Shown here: piece after piece, positions 1 through 8,142 of the stretch
Numbering within the stretch: the first letter of the stretch is position 1
Layout: the number at the start of each line of letters is the position of its first letter
NCBI GenBank assembly: GCA_002417975.1
Contig: DIDE01000061.1
Coordinates: 27,340-91,339, forward strand
From: Eggerthellaceae bacterium UBA5808
Lineage (GTDB): Bacteria; Actinomycetota; Coriobacteriia; Coriobacteriales; Eggerthellaceae
Direction: 5' to 3'
Length of the DNA stretch: 64,000 nt
The notes under the pieces: model-generated
Told to the model about the DNA's origin: nothing
Databases searched by the model: none
Seen by the model: only the letters and a program-made list of their open reading frames with translations
Made by a program: the position numbers and the translations under genes

Positions 1-2
1 TT

Positions 3-1463
3 GATAGTGCAGCGAGTCGGAAGCAACAACAGATGCCCGACAATAAACGTGCCGCACTTCGTTCGACCTTGCCATCAATGAGTGGGTCAATTTCGGTTGA
101 GCCTCCTGTCGATCATAAACAGGGCGAATCGACGTCGAACAATAATAATGCTGTTAGCTTAACGGGATCGTTTTCCGCTGTTGGATCCAATGGGGCATTT
201 GCTCCTGTTGGTGACGAACTTGTCGCCGATGTTGACCCCGAAGAACGTTACGTCGATGATGCTGACGATTCTTCGTATGATACCAACGTAACCGAAACGG
301 GTGCGTTTGCCGGACCTGATTACATGGAGATGCCCAAGTCTCGCTTTGGTCGTTTGTTTGGCAAGTTGGGTCGCCATAAAAAGCATGAGGCGCAAGAGCA
401 GAGCACCGATGATTGGCTCGGCGTAGACGAATCCTTTGATGCGCGCAATGTTGGTAAACAGCGTGGCGGATGGGAAAGCTTCCAAGAGGGCAGTTCGTTT
501 GAGCAGGAGCAAGATGCTCAATTCGCTCATGGTCAGCAACCTAACGATGATGCTTATTATGATGACGCACCAGAGAATGGCTATGATGAGCCTTCGTATG
601 ATGACGAAAACGGCTATGCTGCCGCACCAGAATACAATGATGGATCTGATTACGGAGATGCATCGTATGATAATGGCGGTCGTCCTACTCAAGGCTACAA
701 TGACGAAAACGACTACGACAATAACGCCGCAGATGCAACGCAGGTTATTCATCCTCATTCACATCGTCGTCACGGTGGACGTAGCGATCATTGGCAGGGT
801 GGTGCGTATTCTAAGCGTGCAGCACAGCAAGGTGAGCAGCAGTATGCCGACGGTCCTGAATCCAAGCGCGTAGAGGCGGCGGCAGCTGGAGCGGGTCAAC
901 AACCTATTTCTGCTACACAGCCTGTTCCTGCCGTACAGAAAAAGGCGTCGAAGGCGCATCCAAAGTCAGGCGTCGATCCTGCGGTCGAAGAGGTGCGGAA
1001 GATTTATAAGTTCCGCAATCCTGATGTCAACCTCGATGTGTGGTTCGTTGCTCTTGGATCCGAGCTTCCGTACAACGGTGGTATGCATGCATTCTTAAAC
1101 GAGCATGCCGATGATTTGCGTGGTGCGGTAGTTATCAACCTTGAGGCGCTCGGCTCTGGTGCGCTGACGTATATGGAATCAGAAGGCACATACCTGACTA
1201 AACATCCTTCGTCTCGTATGAAACGCTACATTAAAAAGGCTCAGCAAGAAACTGGGGTTTCGGTTGCAACGCACAATACATCGTTTAAAGATGGCCCAGC
1301 GTATGTTGCGCTTAACCAGGGTATCCAGGCTATGAGCTTGGTTGGTATCGAAGATGGTAAACCAGCGGGCATTGGACAAGCTGACGATGTGCTCGAGAAT
1401 ATTGATCCAGAAACGCTCGAGAATAATGCCGACTTTATCTATTCGCTGGTGAAAAGTATTTAG
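3..1463 (+). CDS. C-terminal part of an M28-peptidase-like protein (5' partial)
   Basis: The frame is open to the left edge, so the true start lies outside the window; the ATG at 33 is probably internal. The last ~150 residues (VWFVALGSELPYNGG, VVINLEALGSG, ADDVLENIDPETLE) follow the order of zinc aminopeptidase M28 blocks: the GxEExGLxGS strand-loop, the INxD strand and the C-terminal H..D region. Key residues look eroded: the usual Glu-Glu pair reads Glu-Leu, and I see no His before the C-terminal Asp. Before this comes a low-complexity linker of ~150 residues rich in Asp, Tyr, Asn and Gly (nt ~530-740), likely disordered. It may be a membrane- or surface-associated pseudo-peptidase. The fold assignment is moderately sure; the loss of activity is inference, since the N-terminal metal ligands would lie upstream. 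Confidence 0.6.
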   Translation, partial: DSAASRKQQQMPDNKRAALRSTLPSMSGSISVEPPVDHKQGESTSNNNNAVSLTGSFSAVGSNGAFAPVGDELVADVDPEERYVDDADDSSYDTNVTETGAFAGPDYMEMPKSRFGRLFGKLGRHKKHEAQEQSTDDWLGVDESFDARNVGKQRGGWESFQEGSSFEQEQDAQFAHGQQPNDDAYYDDAPENGYDEPSYDDENGYAAAPEYNDGSDYGDASYDNGGRPTQGYNDENDYDNNAADATQVIHPHSHRRHGGRSDHWQGGAYSKRAAQQGEQQYADGPESKRVEAAAAGAGQQPISATQPVPAVQKKASKAHPKSGVDPAVEEVRKIYKFRNPDVNLDVWFVALGSELPYNGGMHAFLNEHADDLRGAVVINLEALGSGALTYMESEGTYLTKHPSSRMKRYIKKAQQETGVSVATHNTSFKDGPAYVALNQGIQAMSLVGIEDGKPAGIGQADDVLENIDPETLENNADFIYSLVKSI

Positions 1464-1624
1464 CGTCATTGTGCCTGCAATTGTGTGTCCTTATGAAGAC
1501 GTGCGAGTATGTCAGAGGAATTTGCAGGTAAGGAGTATAATAGCTTCTGTTTTCAAAGCACGGTGACGTGTAATTATCAATGGGCAGCTTGCTGCCCCTC
1601 GATTGGAAAGAATAGAGGTTACCT

Positions 1625-1777
1625 ATGGAAATCGAAGCTTATTGCGTAAAGTGCAAGGCGAAGAAGATCATGGTGGATCCCGTTGAGAGCACTACGAAAA
1701 ACGGTAAGCCGATCGTCAAGGGTAAATGCCCAGATTGCGGAACAACCATCTGCCGCATCGGTGCAATGAAGAAATAG
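1625..1777 (+). CDS. Small zinc-ribbon protein, DUF5679-like
   Basis: A 50-residue ORF with two CxxC knuckles (CVKC at residues 7-10 and CPDC at 35-38), many Lys, and a middle loop containing NGKPIVKGKC. This is the pattern of the DUF5679 family of single zinc-ribbon proteins found in Actinobacteria and Chloroflexi; their function is unknown, and nucleic-acid binding is only a guess from the fold and charge. A GAGGT ribosome-binding site precedes the ATG by about 6 bases. A TATAAT -10 box at 1536-1541 lies ~85 bases upstream, and a strong terminator follows at once, so the gene appears to be its own transcription unit. Confidence 0.85.
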   Translation: MEIEAYCVKCKAKKIMVDPVESTTKNGKPIVKGKCPDCGTTICRIGAMKK

Positions 1778-1801
1778 TCTAATTTACTTTAGACGGTGTT
1801 C

Positions 1802-1835
1802 AAAGGAGGCGGCCATAGGTCGCCTCCTTTGTTGT
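1802..1835 (+). terminator. Rho-independent terminator after the zinc-ribbon gene
   Basis: Perfect 10-bp stem, AAAGGAGGCG (1802-1811) with CGCCTCCTTT (1821-1830), a 9-base loop, then a T/G-rich tail. Confidence 0.8.
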
Positions 1836-2054
1836 GTATCTAGGCTTATACTATGCGACTTCACATTATGTGCTCTTGCGCGTTATGCCTGGCCTCACAC
1901 AATAGAGATCACGATCTTCGTGCGTGTATCCTATAAGTCACTATCCGCCAGCATTGGATGTATTCCAAACGAGAGTGCCCCTAGATGCGCTGCCTATGCA
2001 ATCTAAACACCACTTCCATACTACCTATGATCATCTCTAGATGTGAGTCATGCT

Positions 2055-2367
2055 GCATACGTATTCTATATGTCATCCATTGCATCATATTTGAATACAG
2101 CCAGACCGCGAAAAACGCTGTTGAGACGTATAGGTTTCCTCAATGTAATGGATTGAATGCAGCTCCATAGAGGAATACACTGTCAAGACTCACAAGAGAC
2201 CTCTATATAGAACAATCGAATGCAGATCGATGACGGGACATGCCGTTGAGACATATAAGAGATGCCAGTGTAGCATCTTCGGATGTATTCTGATCAAGCA
2301 AAATGCTGTTGAAACGTATACGTAACCTAAATGTAACGCCTTGAATGAAGTGCTGGCGAGCAAGTGC
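2055..2367 (+). repeat. Degenerate tandem repeat, period 62-63 bp
   Basis: A 16-base block of the form GCTGTTGAGACGTATA recurs at 2117, 2179 (weak, 10/16), 2242 (GCCGTTGAGACATATA) and 2305 (GCTGTTGAAACGTATA). The intervals are 62, 63 and 63. A second conserved block, TTGAATGCAG, lies at offset 36 of each unit (2091, 2153, ~2215, 2278 as TTCGGATGTA, 2341 as TTGAATGAAG). This extends the array one unit upstream, to about 2055. Similarity runs over the whole unit, unlike a CRISPR, whose spacers would be unrelated. Confidence 0.6.
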
Positions 2368-2547
2368 CGATTCGTGTTTTTCAACTTAAGACAATGAGTA
2401 AAACGCCTCCATAACACCTGGTGAGATGCGCGACCTATAGGATTCGAAAAAAGTCCGATACCATGTGGACGAAAAAATCTCGCGTTTCGGCTCCTATTCG
2501 CCATCGGTCATACATTTCATTACAGAGGGATCACCCTCGACAAGTCA

Positions 2548-2589
2548 ACGCTACACATCGTTATGCTTACGCTACACATCGTTATGCTT
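2548..2589 (+). repeat. Perfect tandem duplication of 21 bp
   Basis: The unit beginning ACGCTACACATCG and ending TTATGCTT occurs twice without a gap (2548-2568 and 2569-2589). It is probably a recent slippage duplication. Confidence 0.85.
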
Positions 2590-2706
2590 ATCCTGCATCT
2601 GTTACTTTTACGATTCGTTGCGTTTGTCTATATAGTGTTGCGTTCAGATTTGCAACCAACTGGGTTTCTCGGTGCGAGGTATTTGTTCGCTCATGATGTG
2701 TTTCAT

Positions 2707-2735
2707 TTGCTTCAAACGCAGAACTGTTATATACT
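2707..2735 (+). promoter_or_regulatory. Sigma-70-type promoter of the tRNA-Thr gene
   Basis: TTGCTT (2707-2712) and TATACT (2730-2735) are separated by exactly 17 bases and sit ~45 bases before the mature tRNA 5' end. Confidence 0.6.
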
Positions 2736-2780
2736 TTCACATCGCGCGTTATATAGCTATAACGTGTCGCTATGGATAAT

Positions 2781-2856
2781 GCCAACGTGGCTCAGATGGT
2801 AGAGCAACGCTCTCGTAAAGCGTAGGTCACCGGTTCGAATCCGGTCGTTGGCTCCA
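2781..2856 (+). tRNA. tRNA-Thr, anticodon CGT
   Basis: Full cloverleaf: acceptor stem GCCAACG (2781-2787) with CGTTGGC (2846-2852); D arm with GGCTCAGATGGTAGAGC; anticodon loop CTCGTAA with anticodon CGT at its centre, reading ACG (Thr); T arm ACCGG-TTCGAAT-CCGGT. Discriminator T, and CCA is encoded (2854-2856). It is an isolated single tRNA with its own promoter and terminator. No integrase gene or 3'-end duplication was seen nearby. Confidence 0.95.
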
Positions 2857-2867
2857 TTAAATATGTA

Positions 2868-2898
2868 GGCCAGACGAATGATTTCGTCTGGCCTTTTT
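2868..2898 (+). terminator. Terminator of the tRNA-Thr unit
   Basis: Perfect 11-bp stem GGCCAGACGAA (2868-2878) with TTCGTCTGGCC (2883-2893), TGAT loop, then TTTTT. Confidence 0.9.
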
Positions 2899-3119
2899 GA
2901 TGCATACATGCTTTTTACTGTACTGTATTTTCTTTTAATGCATGGACATACTTTGTCCGGATAAAACCAAGTATGTTAGAGGAGTGTAATAATTGAAAGA
3001 GCGAACGAAAAGATTGCTGTGTTAACAGCAGATGTTGTTCATCTCGATCACTCTTTCGAACCTGATCATTTAATAGCATAAGAACGTATGCCTAGATAAA
3101 CCATTTGCCTAAACATGAA

Positions 3120-3953
3120 CTAATTTAGGCTGTCGACCCATCCGGGGCGCTCGACACGCATTTTTTGGATACCGTGACCAAAAATGTTTGATGTTCCGCC
3201 GCGCATAATAGCGTGACGTGCTTGTTCAGGATCATCGACGATCGACCCCGCCATGCAATCGACGCCGTACTTGAACAGCACAGGCGCAGGAACAACGCTT
3301 GGTCCAACAAGGACTGTGCTTCCGCTGCGCGATAATTCAAGTAGCCGCGGCATAGTCTTATTGGTGAGCGTGATGCCGGTCATAAACGTAAAGTCTTGCG
3401 AGGGGACAAGGTATTCGCACCCTGGGTCAGGAACATCGTCTCCGTGTGGATTGCGCTCGAGCACGGTCAGATCACATTGATCAGCGAGGCGCTCGATCAA
3501 CGGGAAATGTCCAACAACGGTAACCTTTTTCCCTTGGCATACACGTTGATATAAATCGAACCCGTCGTTTGAATGGTGCTCCTCGATCTTCATTCCTGCT
3601 GCTTTTGCATGCTCAGGCGTTGAATACCATGCGTTAAGTGCAGCAACGCCAACGCTTGCACTAAGGAAGTTCCAACTCGTGCATTGGCAGGCAACATCAC
3701 GCAAAGTCATATGGAGGGCGCGATCTGCAAGTGCAAAATTTCCGGTGCCTCCGGTGACGGCAAGTGCCATGCCGCTTCCACTTTCGGCCTTAAGATAAAC
3801 CCAATGCTGACCGATCTCTAAATCGAGAACACCTATATCTTCTGGAATACCAGAAATCAAATCCTTGTAGAGGTTCCATGGTGTAGGAAGCTGCTCGATT
3901 GTTTGCCAATCTGGGAGACGATCAATCTGGGACGAATGATGTTGGCAAGTCAT
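3120..3953 (-). CDS. DUF4213/DUF364 Rossmann-like protein
   Basis: A 277-residue soluble protein. The N-terminal part (residues ~1-110) resembles DUF4213, with an enolase-N-like fold, and the C-terminal part DUF364. Telling stretches are the nucleotide-fold strand KVTVVGHFPLIERL, then LTVLERNPHGDD.PDPGCEYLVP, TGITLTNKTMPRLL and VLVGPSVVPAPVLFKYGVD. The family is often linked to metal or metalloid chelation and to radical/corrinoid gene clusters, but the reaction is unknown. I chose the ATG at 3953 because AAGGAG precedes it by ~9 bases; an in-frame start 51 bases upstream has no such site. It stands alone, convergent with nothing, between the tRNA and the CPBP gene. Confidence 0.8.
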   Translation of the reverse strand: MTCQHHSSQIDRLPDWQTIEQLPTPWNLYKDLISGIPEDIGVLDLEIGQHWVYLKAESGSGMALAVTGGTGNFALADRALHMTLRDVACQCTSWNFLSASVGVAALNAWYSTPEHAKAAGMKIEEHHSNDGFDLYQRVCQGKKVTVVGHFPLIERLADQCDLTVLERNPHGDDVPDPGCEYLVPSQDFTFMTGITLTNKTMPRLLELSRSGSTVLVGPSVVPAPVLFKYGVDCMAGSIVDDPEQARHAIMRGGTSNIFGHGIQKMRVERPGWVDSLN

Positions 3954-4228
3954 GTAAAACTCCTTGGTAGGATGTGTAAATGCATTCCTATTATTGTCGA
4001 GCAAGGATAGAAAGTTGTCTAGAGTGGGTCCTCATAGTTTATCTAGAAAGATTGGCTTTGCTTGTCTAGCTGGTGAAGTGAGTAAACTGCAGAAGTGTGA
4101 TGGTCTATCTGTCTCGATTGACCTATTGTTCATTTAGGGGTGCTGTATCTAATTGTTCAATCGTGCATCATTTCGACGTGGTATCTAACTAATTGCGTAT
4201 GTGTGCTCTAAAGAATGCGTTTGGTGGA

Positions 4229-4244
4229 ATAGTATAGATACTAT
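4229..4244. promoter_or_regulatory. Inverted repeat upstream of the CPBP protease gene
   Basis: ATAGTAT-AG-ATACTAT, 7-bp arms, centred ~40 bases before the ATG at 4278. It could be an operator or overlap the -10 region. The rest of 4005-4277 holds no gene; three TCTAG motifs occur at ~4016-4075. Confidence 0.35.
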
Positions 4245-4277
4245 AAAGGTATATGTGCGCAGATATAAGGGGGTACC

Positions 4278-5231
4278 ATGTCTGGAAAGCTTGATTCGGT
4301 TATCGAAAAACCAGCATTTTTATGTGGGCATGACAATCCAAAGAAAGGATGGTTTTGGCTTGTTGAGATACTAGTTTTTGATGTTGTCATTGCTGTCTTT
4401 TATGCGTCAATATGTGGGACTGCATATGTGGCAATGCCTCTTGTCTACGGTCTGTTCGGCGAGGTTTCCGATGTGAAGGTAGCCCTGTTTAATTTCTGCA
4501 TGATAGTTTCCATTCTGATTATTGTTTTTGTATTCGGACGGGTACTCCAGAAAAGAACAGCGCGGAGTTTTGGGTTCGTCGCGCATCATGCGGTGCGATC
4601 CTATGCTGTCGGTTTAGTGTTCGGGCTTACTGCGTTTGGTTGTGCAGTGGGCATTGCAGTTGCGTGTGGTAGCTTAACGATTGATCGTGTTGTAATGAGC
4701 GGAAGCGTGGGCATGCTCACCGTGCTGTTTCTCTCGTTTTGCGTGCAGTCTATGGCTGAAGAAGTGTTGTGCCGCGGATATTTTATCGGATCATTTTCCC
4801 GTCGCTATCCCGTTGTTGTAGCTGTTGTTGTTAGTTCCCTTATGTTTAGTTCGCTTCATATTCTTAATTCAGGCGTAACGGCTCTGCCGTTGATAAACCT
4901 TGTGGGGTTTGGCATATTTGCGGCACTCTATTACTTGTATACGGAAAATATTTGGGGCGTTGCTGCATTCCACGCAATGTGGAATTTTGCTCAGGGCGAT
5001 ATCTTTGGTGTTCTTGTTAGTGGGGGATCGATTGATACTTCGGTGCTAGGGTCAACATCTGTTGCTGGATATGAGCTGATAAACGGTGGCGCTTTTGGAC
5101 TTGAAGGTGGGTTAGCCGTTTCGGCGGTTTTGGCAGTTGCGATTATCATCATGATTGTGCTTATGCGTCGGAAGAAGCGAGCAAAGGTTGCGCGTCACTT
5201 GTCTGAAGATTTATCGTCGCAGATAAGATGA
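4278..5231 (+). CDS. CPBP-family intramembrane glutamic protease
   Basis: A 317-residue polytopic membrane protein with about eight hydrophobic segments. It carries the CPBP (CAAX protease/Abi, Rce1-like) motifs: EEVLCRG at ~161-167 (catalytic Glu pair and Arg), FSSLHILN with His ~194, and AFHAMWNF with His ~232. These residues form the intramembrane active site in characterised Rce1 homologues. In Gram-positive bacteria the family is often tied to bacteriocin self-immunity or processing of exported peptides. No bacteriocin gene is evident nearby, so the substrate is unknown. The ribosome-binding site is AAGGGGG. The tail after the last membrane segment is short and basic (RRKKR). A weak 6-bp hairpin follows the stop at 5245-5264. 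Confidence 0.85.
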   Translation: MSGKLDSVIEKPAFLCGHDNPKKGWFWLVEILVFDVVIAVFYASICGTAYVAMPLVYGLFGEVSDVKVALFNFCMIVSILIIVFVFGRVLQKRTARSFGFVAHHAVRSYAVGLVFGLTAFGCAVGIAVACGSLTIDRVVMSGSVGMLTVLFLSFCVQSMAEEVLCRGYFIGSFSRRYPVVVAVVVSSLMFSSLHILNSGVTALPLINLVGFGIFAALYYLYTENIWGVAAFHAMWNFAQGDIFGVLVSGGSIDTSVLGSTSVAGYELINGGAFGLEGGLAVSAVLAVAIIIMIVLMRRKKRAKVARHLSEDLSSQIR

Positions 5232-5309
5232 GAAATTTCATTATTTGCTACTAAAATATAGCAATTGGTGTACTTTATATACCTGTCCATAGAAAGAAGA
5301 GGCAAGTAT

Positions 5310-6167
5310 ATGATAAAGGGAAAAAAGAAAACAGGACTAATAATAGCAATAGTAGCGATTATTGTTATCGCTATTGTTGCTATTGGCTTATGGTTTACTC
5401 AAATTAAAATGCCATATGATAAGGTAATGAATGAATATAATCCTGTTTATAAAGCAACTGTTGAGAAAAATAGTGAGCTAGAAACCTCAATTCAAAGCGC
5501 GCAGGATGATTTGGATCAAGGGAATACTCCTCTTGATGTTAATACTGTGTCAAGTGTACAAATTACTGTTGGTAATGCTCAGGAATCTGAAGTGCAAATT
5601 CCTGAGCATCCGGGTACAACGGCTGAGGCGCAAGATCTGATCGACAAGTATAGTAATACGGTTGATTACACATCAGTCATGAATGAGCTTGCGGCTGCTC
5701 AAAAGTCTTATGATGATAGCTGCCAATCATTTAATCAAGTTAATAATCCCTCATCAAGTTTTGTAGAAAGCAGACTTGTTGGGCTTGCAAATATTACCGC
5801 TGTTGAAGCAGCAACAGAAAACAGAGATCCAAATAAGCAAATGAATAAAGACGGAGGCTATACTGCAGCGGTCTACTTCACTTCAGATCTTATTGATCCA
5901 AGCAAGGTATCTGCCGAAACAGAATATGGCAATGGTCCGGTAGCATTAGGAACATCTGCAGGTGGATGCATTGAGGTGTTTAAAACGGCTGATGATGCTC
6001 AAAAACGCTGCACATACTTATCTGCCTTTGATGGTGCTGGTGCATTTAATTCTGGCTCTCATACAATAATCGGGACCGTTCTTATTCGCACGTCAAATTA
6101 TCTGACTGCAAGCCAGCAAACAACAATAACAAACGAAATAGTGTCGAGTCTAACGGCGATAAAATAA
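5310..6167 (+). CDS. Single-pass membrane-anchored extracytoplasmic protein of unknown function
   Basis: 285 residues: a basic N-terminus (MIKGKKK), one membrane segment rich in Ile and Val (~residues 8-28), and then an extracellular region. The first part (~40-170) looks helical (NEYNPVYKATVEKNSELETSIQSA; MNELAAAQKSYDDSCQSF). The second part contains GGCIEVFKTADDAQKRCTYLSAFDG and HTIIGTVLIRTSNYL, a ferredoxin-like tail seen in several uncharacterised Firmicutes and Actinobacteria membrane-anchored proteins. I do not recognise a named family. The ATG at 5310 is preferred over an in-frame TTG at 5265 because a purine-rich AGAAAGAAGAGG lies just before it. It is A+T-richer than its neighbours. 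Confidence 0.7.
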   Translation: MIKGKKKTGLIIAIVAIIVIAIVAIGLWFTQIKMPYDKVMNEYNPVYKATVEKNSELETSIQSAQDDLDQGNTPLDVNTVSSVQITVGNAQESEVQIPEHPGTTAEAQDLIDKYSNTVDYTSVMNELAAAQKSYDDSCQSFNQVNNPSSSFVESRLVGLANITAVEAATENRDPNKQMNKDGGYTAAVYFTSDLIDPSKVSAETEYGNGPVALGTSAGGCIEVFKTADDAQKRCTYLSAFDGAGAFNSGSHTIIGTVLIRTSNYLTASQQTTITNEIVSSLTAIK

Positions 6168-6237
6168 TCTATTATTTCTAAAGTTATCTGTGCTGTTAAG
6201 CGCATCAACTGAACAATTGAATTGTTGTGGACATTAG

Positions 6238-6283
6238 ACGAGCTAGCTCGAGGAATGTAATTCCTTTGGTTGGCTCGTTTTAA
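6238..6283 (+). terminator. Terminator-like hairpin after the membrane-anchored protein gene
   Basis: Imperfect outer stem ACGAGC (6238-) with GGCTCGT, an inner perfect hairpin GGAAT-GTA-ATTCC, then TTTTAAT. It lies between two converging genes and may serve the plus-strand one. Confidence 0.5.
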
Positions 6284-6334
6284 TGTATTTGGTTTTGTAA
6301 CAAGTTGCTAGTCAGCTAATAAAGACTGCACATG

Positions 6335-7861
6335 CTAAACCCTAAACAGGGCAGACAATTCGCTACGTGAGTGAACATTGCATTTAGCGTAAATATTCTT
6401 GAGGTGAAACTTTACCGTGCTCTCGCTCATTATGAGTTCTGCGGCGATATCCCCATTACTCATACCTTGCACTACCAAAGGAACAATTTGACGCTCACGT
6501 GCGGTGAATCCGTACTCATCGGCAGTACGGGCGCGTTGAGCGCTTGCGGCGCGGGCGGTCTGTTCGGGTGTTAATTGTTCTGGCATTGCTTTAGCAACTT
6601 CTTGCACGGCGCGAATTGCTTCATCAGCTGTTTGGCGCAGCGTCCGTTGATGAAGGTGTGAACTGACGATATAGAACACGGTGAATAAAGCAATGCTAAT
6701 GATGGACACACTTGTTATCGTAGAAAAGTTCATGCTAACGCTGGAATGAAGAATAATGCCCGCATACATGCCGATTGTTCCTTCGGCAATAAGCATGCCT
6801 ACCGCAAATGAGGGAACGGTGCGCAATCCAAACCGCTGGACTAATTGCACTAAGATAATCCACGCCATTCCGTAAAGGCAGTTAGCGGCTGCATATACAA
6901 GTGCGATAGGCAGAATAAGACTATTTAATACGCCTGTAGAAAATAGCAGTAGACCTGCAATAAGTAATAGAAGGACAGGGAAAAAGAACGTTACAACATC
7001 CTTTGCTTTACTAAAATGAGCCCACAATGCCAAGGCTACCATCATAACCATGGTGATGATACTGAAGTAGAGCGTTATAGATCCCGAATTAATTGCATAA
7101 GGTTGAGCGACAACGCCCGCAAAGAATTGTGCCACGAGCGCAGAGAGAGCAAACACACTCAAAAACGGCCATGGAAACGGTTGCTTAATCATAGCCAAAC
7201 TTGCTTGAAGTGCTGTTTGAGCTGCTGCGCCGTTAGCTGTATCTGATTGAGCATTTGCGTGATTTGCTGAGGCTTTACGAAGATTTGCACTATCCTGCGC
7301 ATCTTGATGAGTAAACAATGATGCGGAATTTGGGCGGGATGTGATATAGAGCGCGCAAACTCCGGCTCCAATAGGTGTCAGTGTTAGCAACACAGGTAAA
7401 AGCCAGCTATACCAACGGGCCATAAGAACAATAGCCATTGTTGCTATTACGGCACAGCTTACAAAGCGGATGACATTGCGCCATGAACAGGCGCAAAGAA
7501 TGCGTGCCCAAATAGGGAGCAAGATAACTGCTCCAACGCTTTGGATGCAGACGCAGAAGACACTCGCTGATTCGTCGGTAATGACAGTCATAATCAAGCC
7601 GGCTATTCCCGATGCGACGATTGCAAAAAGGACTATACGATGTTGAGGCAGCCATGTTCTTTTGAATGAGACTATCGCGAGTGCAGCTAATGCTGCTGCA
7701 TAAACTCCGCCCGTAATAAGGCAGGAATTATATACTGCAACGTCTTGGACTAAAACGACATTCTGAATCAACCGATCCCATGCAATAAGGCATGCTAATC
7801 CTACGCATACACATACATGCATGCGCGGATCGGTAGGGAATGTTGGTTTTACTTCAGACAA
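6335..7861 (-). CDS. Membrane-integrated LuxR-family transcriptional regulator
   Basis: 508 residues. Residues ~10-400 hold about ten to twelve hydrophobic segments in an MFS-like arrangement, broken by a polar Ala/Asn/Gln loop near residue 200. The last ~65 residues form a LuxR/GerE helix-turn-helix: FTARERQIVPLVVQGMSNGD, IAAELIMSESTVKFHLKNIY. This architecture is greatly expanded in Eggerthellaceae and is thought to sense small molecules at the membrane and act on a neighbouring gene. The gene is divergent from the secreted-protein gene at 8143, with a perfect inverted repeat (7989-8010) in the shared 281-bp interval, so that gene is the likely target. The start is the TTG at 7861 or the ATG at 7822; neither has a clear ribosome-binding site. 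Confidence 0.88.
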   Translation of the reverse strand: MSEVKPTFPTDPRMHVCVCVGLACLIAWDRLIQNVVLVQDVAVYNSCLITGGVYAAALAALAIVSFKRTWLPQHRIVLFAIVASGIAGLIMTVITDESASVFCVCIQSVGAVILLPIWARILCACSWRNVIRFVSCAVIATMAIVLMARWYSWLLPVLLTLTPIGAGVCALYITSRPNSASLFTHQDAQDSANLRKASANHANAQSDTANGAAAQTALQASLAMIKQPFPWPFLSVFALSALVAQFFAGVVAQPYAINSGSITLYFSIITMVMMVALALWAHFSKAKDVVTFFFPVLLLLIAGLLLFSTGVLNSLILPIALVYAAANCLYGMAWIILVQLVQRFGLRTVPSFAVGMLIAEGTIGMYAGIILHSSVSMNFSTITSVSIISIALFTVFYIVSSHLHQRTLRQTADEAIRAVQEVAKAMPEQLTPEQTARAASAQRARTADEYGFTARERQIVPLVVQGMSNGDIAAELIMSESTVKFHLKNIYAKCNVHSRSELSALFRV

Positions 7862-7988
7862 TTACTGCGCTTTCGTAAAAGGGAACGTGTGACATATTGA
7901 ATTAGCTTGTGTTGGGAATGATACGACAAAGCAAAGGTTTGTGCACGGAAAACATTATTCTCAATCGAAAATAATAGGTAAAATTACG

Positions 7989-8010
7989 CGGATAGGGTAA
8001 AACCTATCCG
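7989..8010. promoter_or_regulatory. Inverted repeat in the divergent regulator/target interval
   Basis: CGGATAGG-gtaaaa-CCTATCCG, perfect 8-bp arms with a 6-base spacer, followed by a related half-site GGATTGGGTAGG. Its place between the LuxR-type gene and the 8143 gene makes it the best candidate operator. A GC-rich hairpin (GCTCGG..CCGAGC, 8104-8119) lies in the presumed 5' leader of the 8143 gene. Confidence 0.55.
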
Positions 8011-8142
8011 GATTGGGTAGGTTACAAAAGCTAATTTCAACACTATAGTATGCAAATTGATGAATATTCTACTGAAAGAATAATTTGTCGTAAGCAATAA
8101 TAGGGCTCGGGGACCCGAGCGAAGTTAAGGGGGCTTTTCTTT

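Larger units (their letters stand above)
1836..2706. other. Gene-poor region with degenerate repeats
   Basis: About 870 bases without a convincing gene. Short open frames here lack ribosome-binding sites and give Cys/Ile/His-rich translations with no family resemblance. The stretch holds degenerate 62-63 bp tandem repeats (2055-2367) and a perfect 21-bp tandem duplication (2548-2589). It ends at the promoter of the tRNA gene. It may be decayed coding or mobile DNA, but I see no recognisable remnant. Confidence 0.5.

Noticed and set aside
159..758. Minus-strand frame rich in Ile and Val opposite the low-complexity linker of the M28-like protein
   Set aside because: Reverse complement of Asp/Asn/Tyr codons gives artificial Ile/Val runs; no independent evidence.
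2055..2367. A decayed second CRISPR array, because of the 62-63 bp period
   Set aside because: The entire unit is related, not just a ~28-base part, and no hairpin repeat like that of the real array is present.
1985..2696. Short plus- and minus-strand frames in the gene-poor region before tRNA-Thr
   Set aside because: No ribosome-binding sites, they cross the degenerate tandem repeats, and no protein family features.
2781..2856. tRNA-Thr as an integration site of a mobile element
   Set aside because: No integrase gene and no duplicated tRNA 3' end were found within the window.
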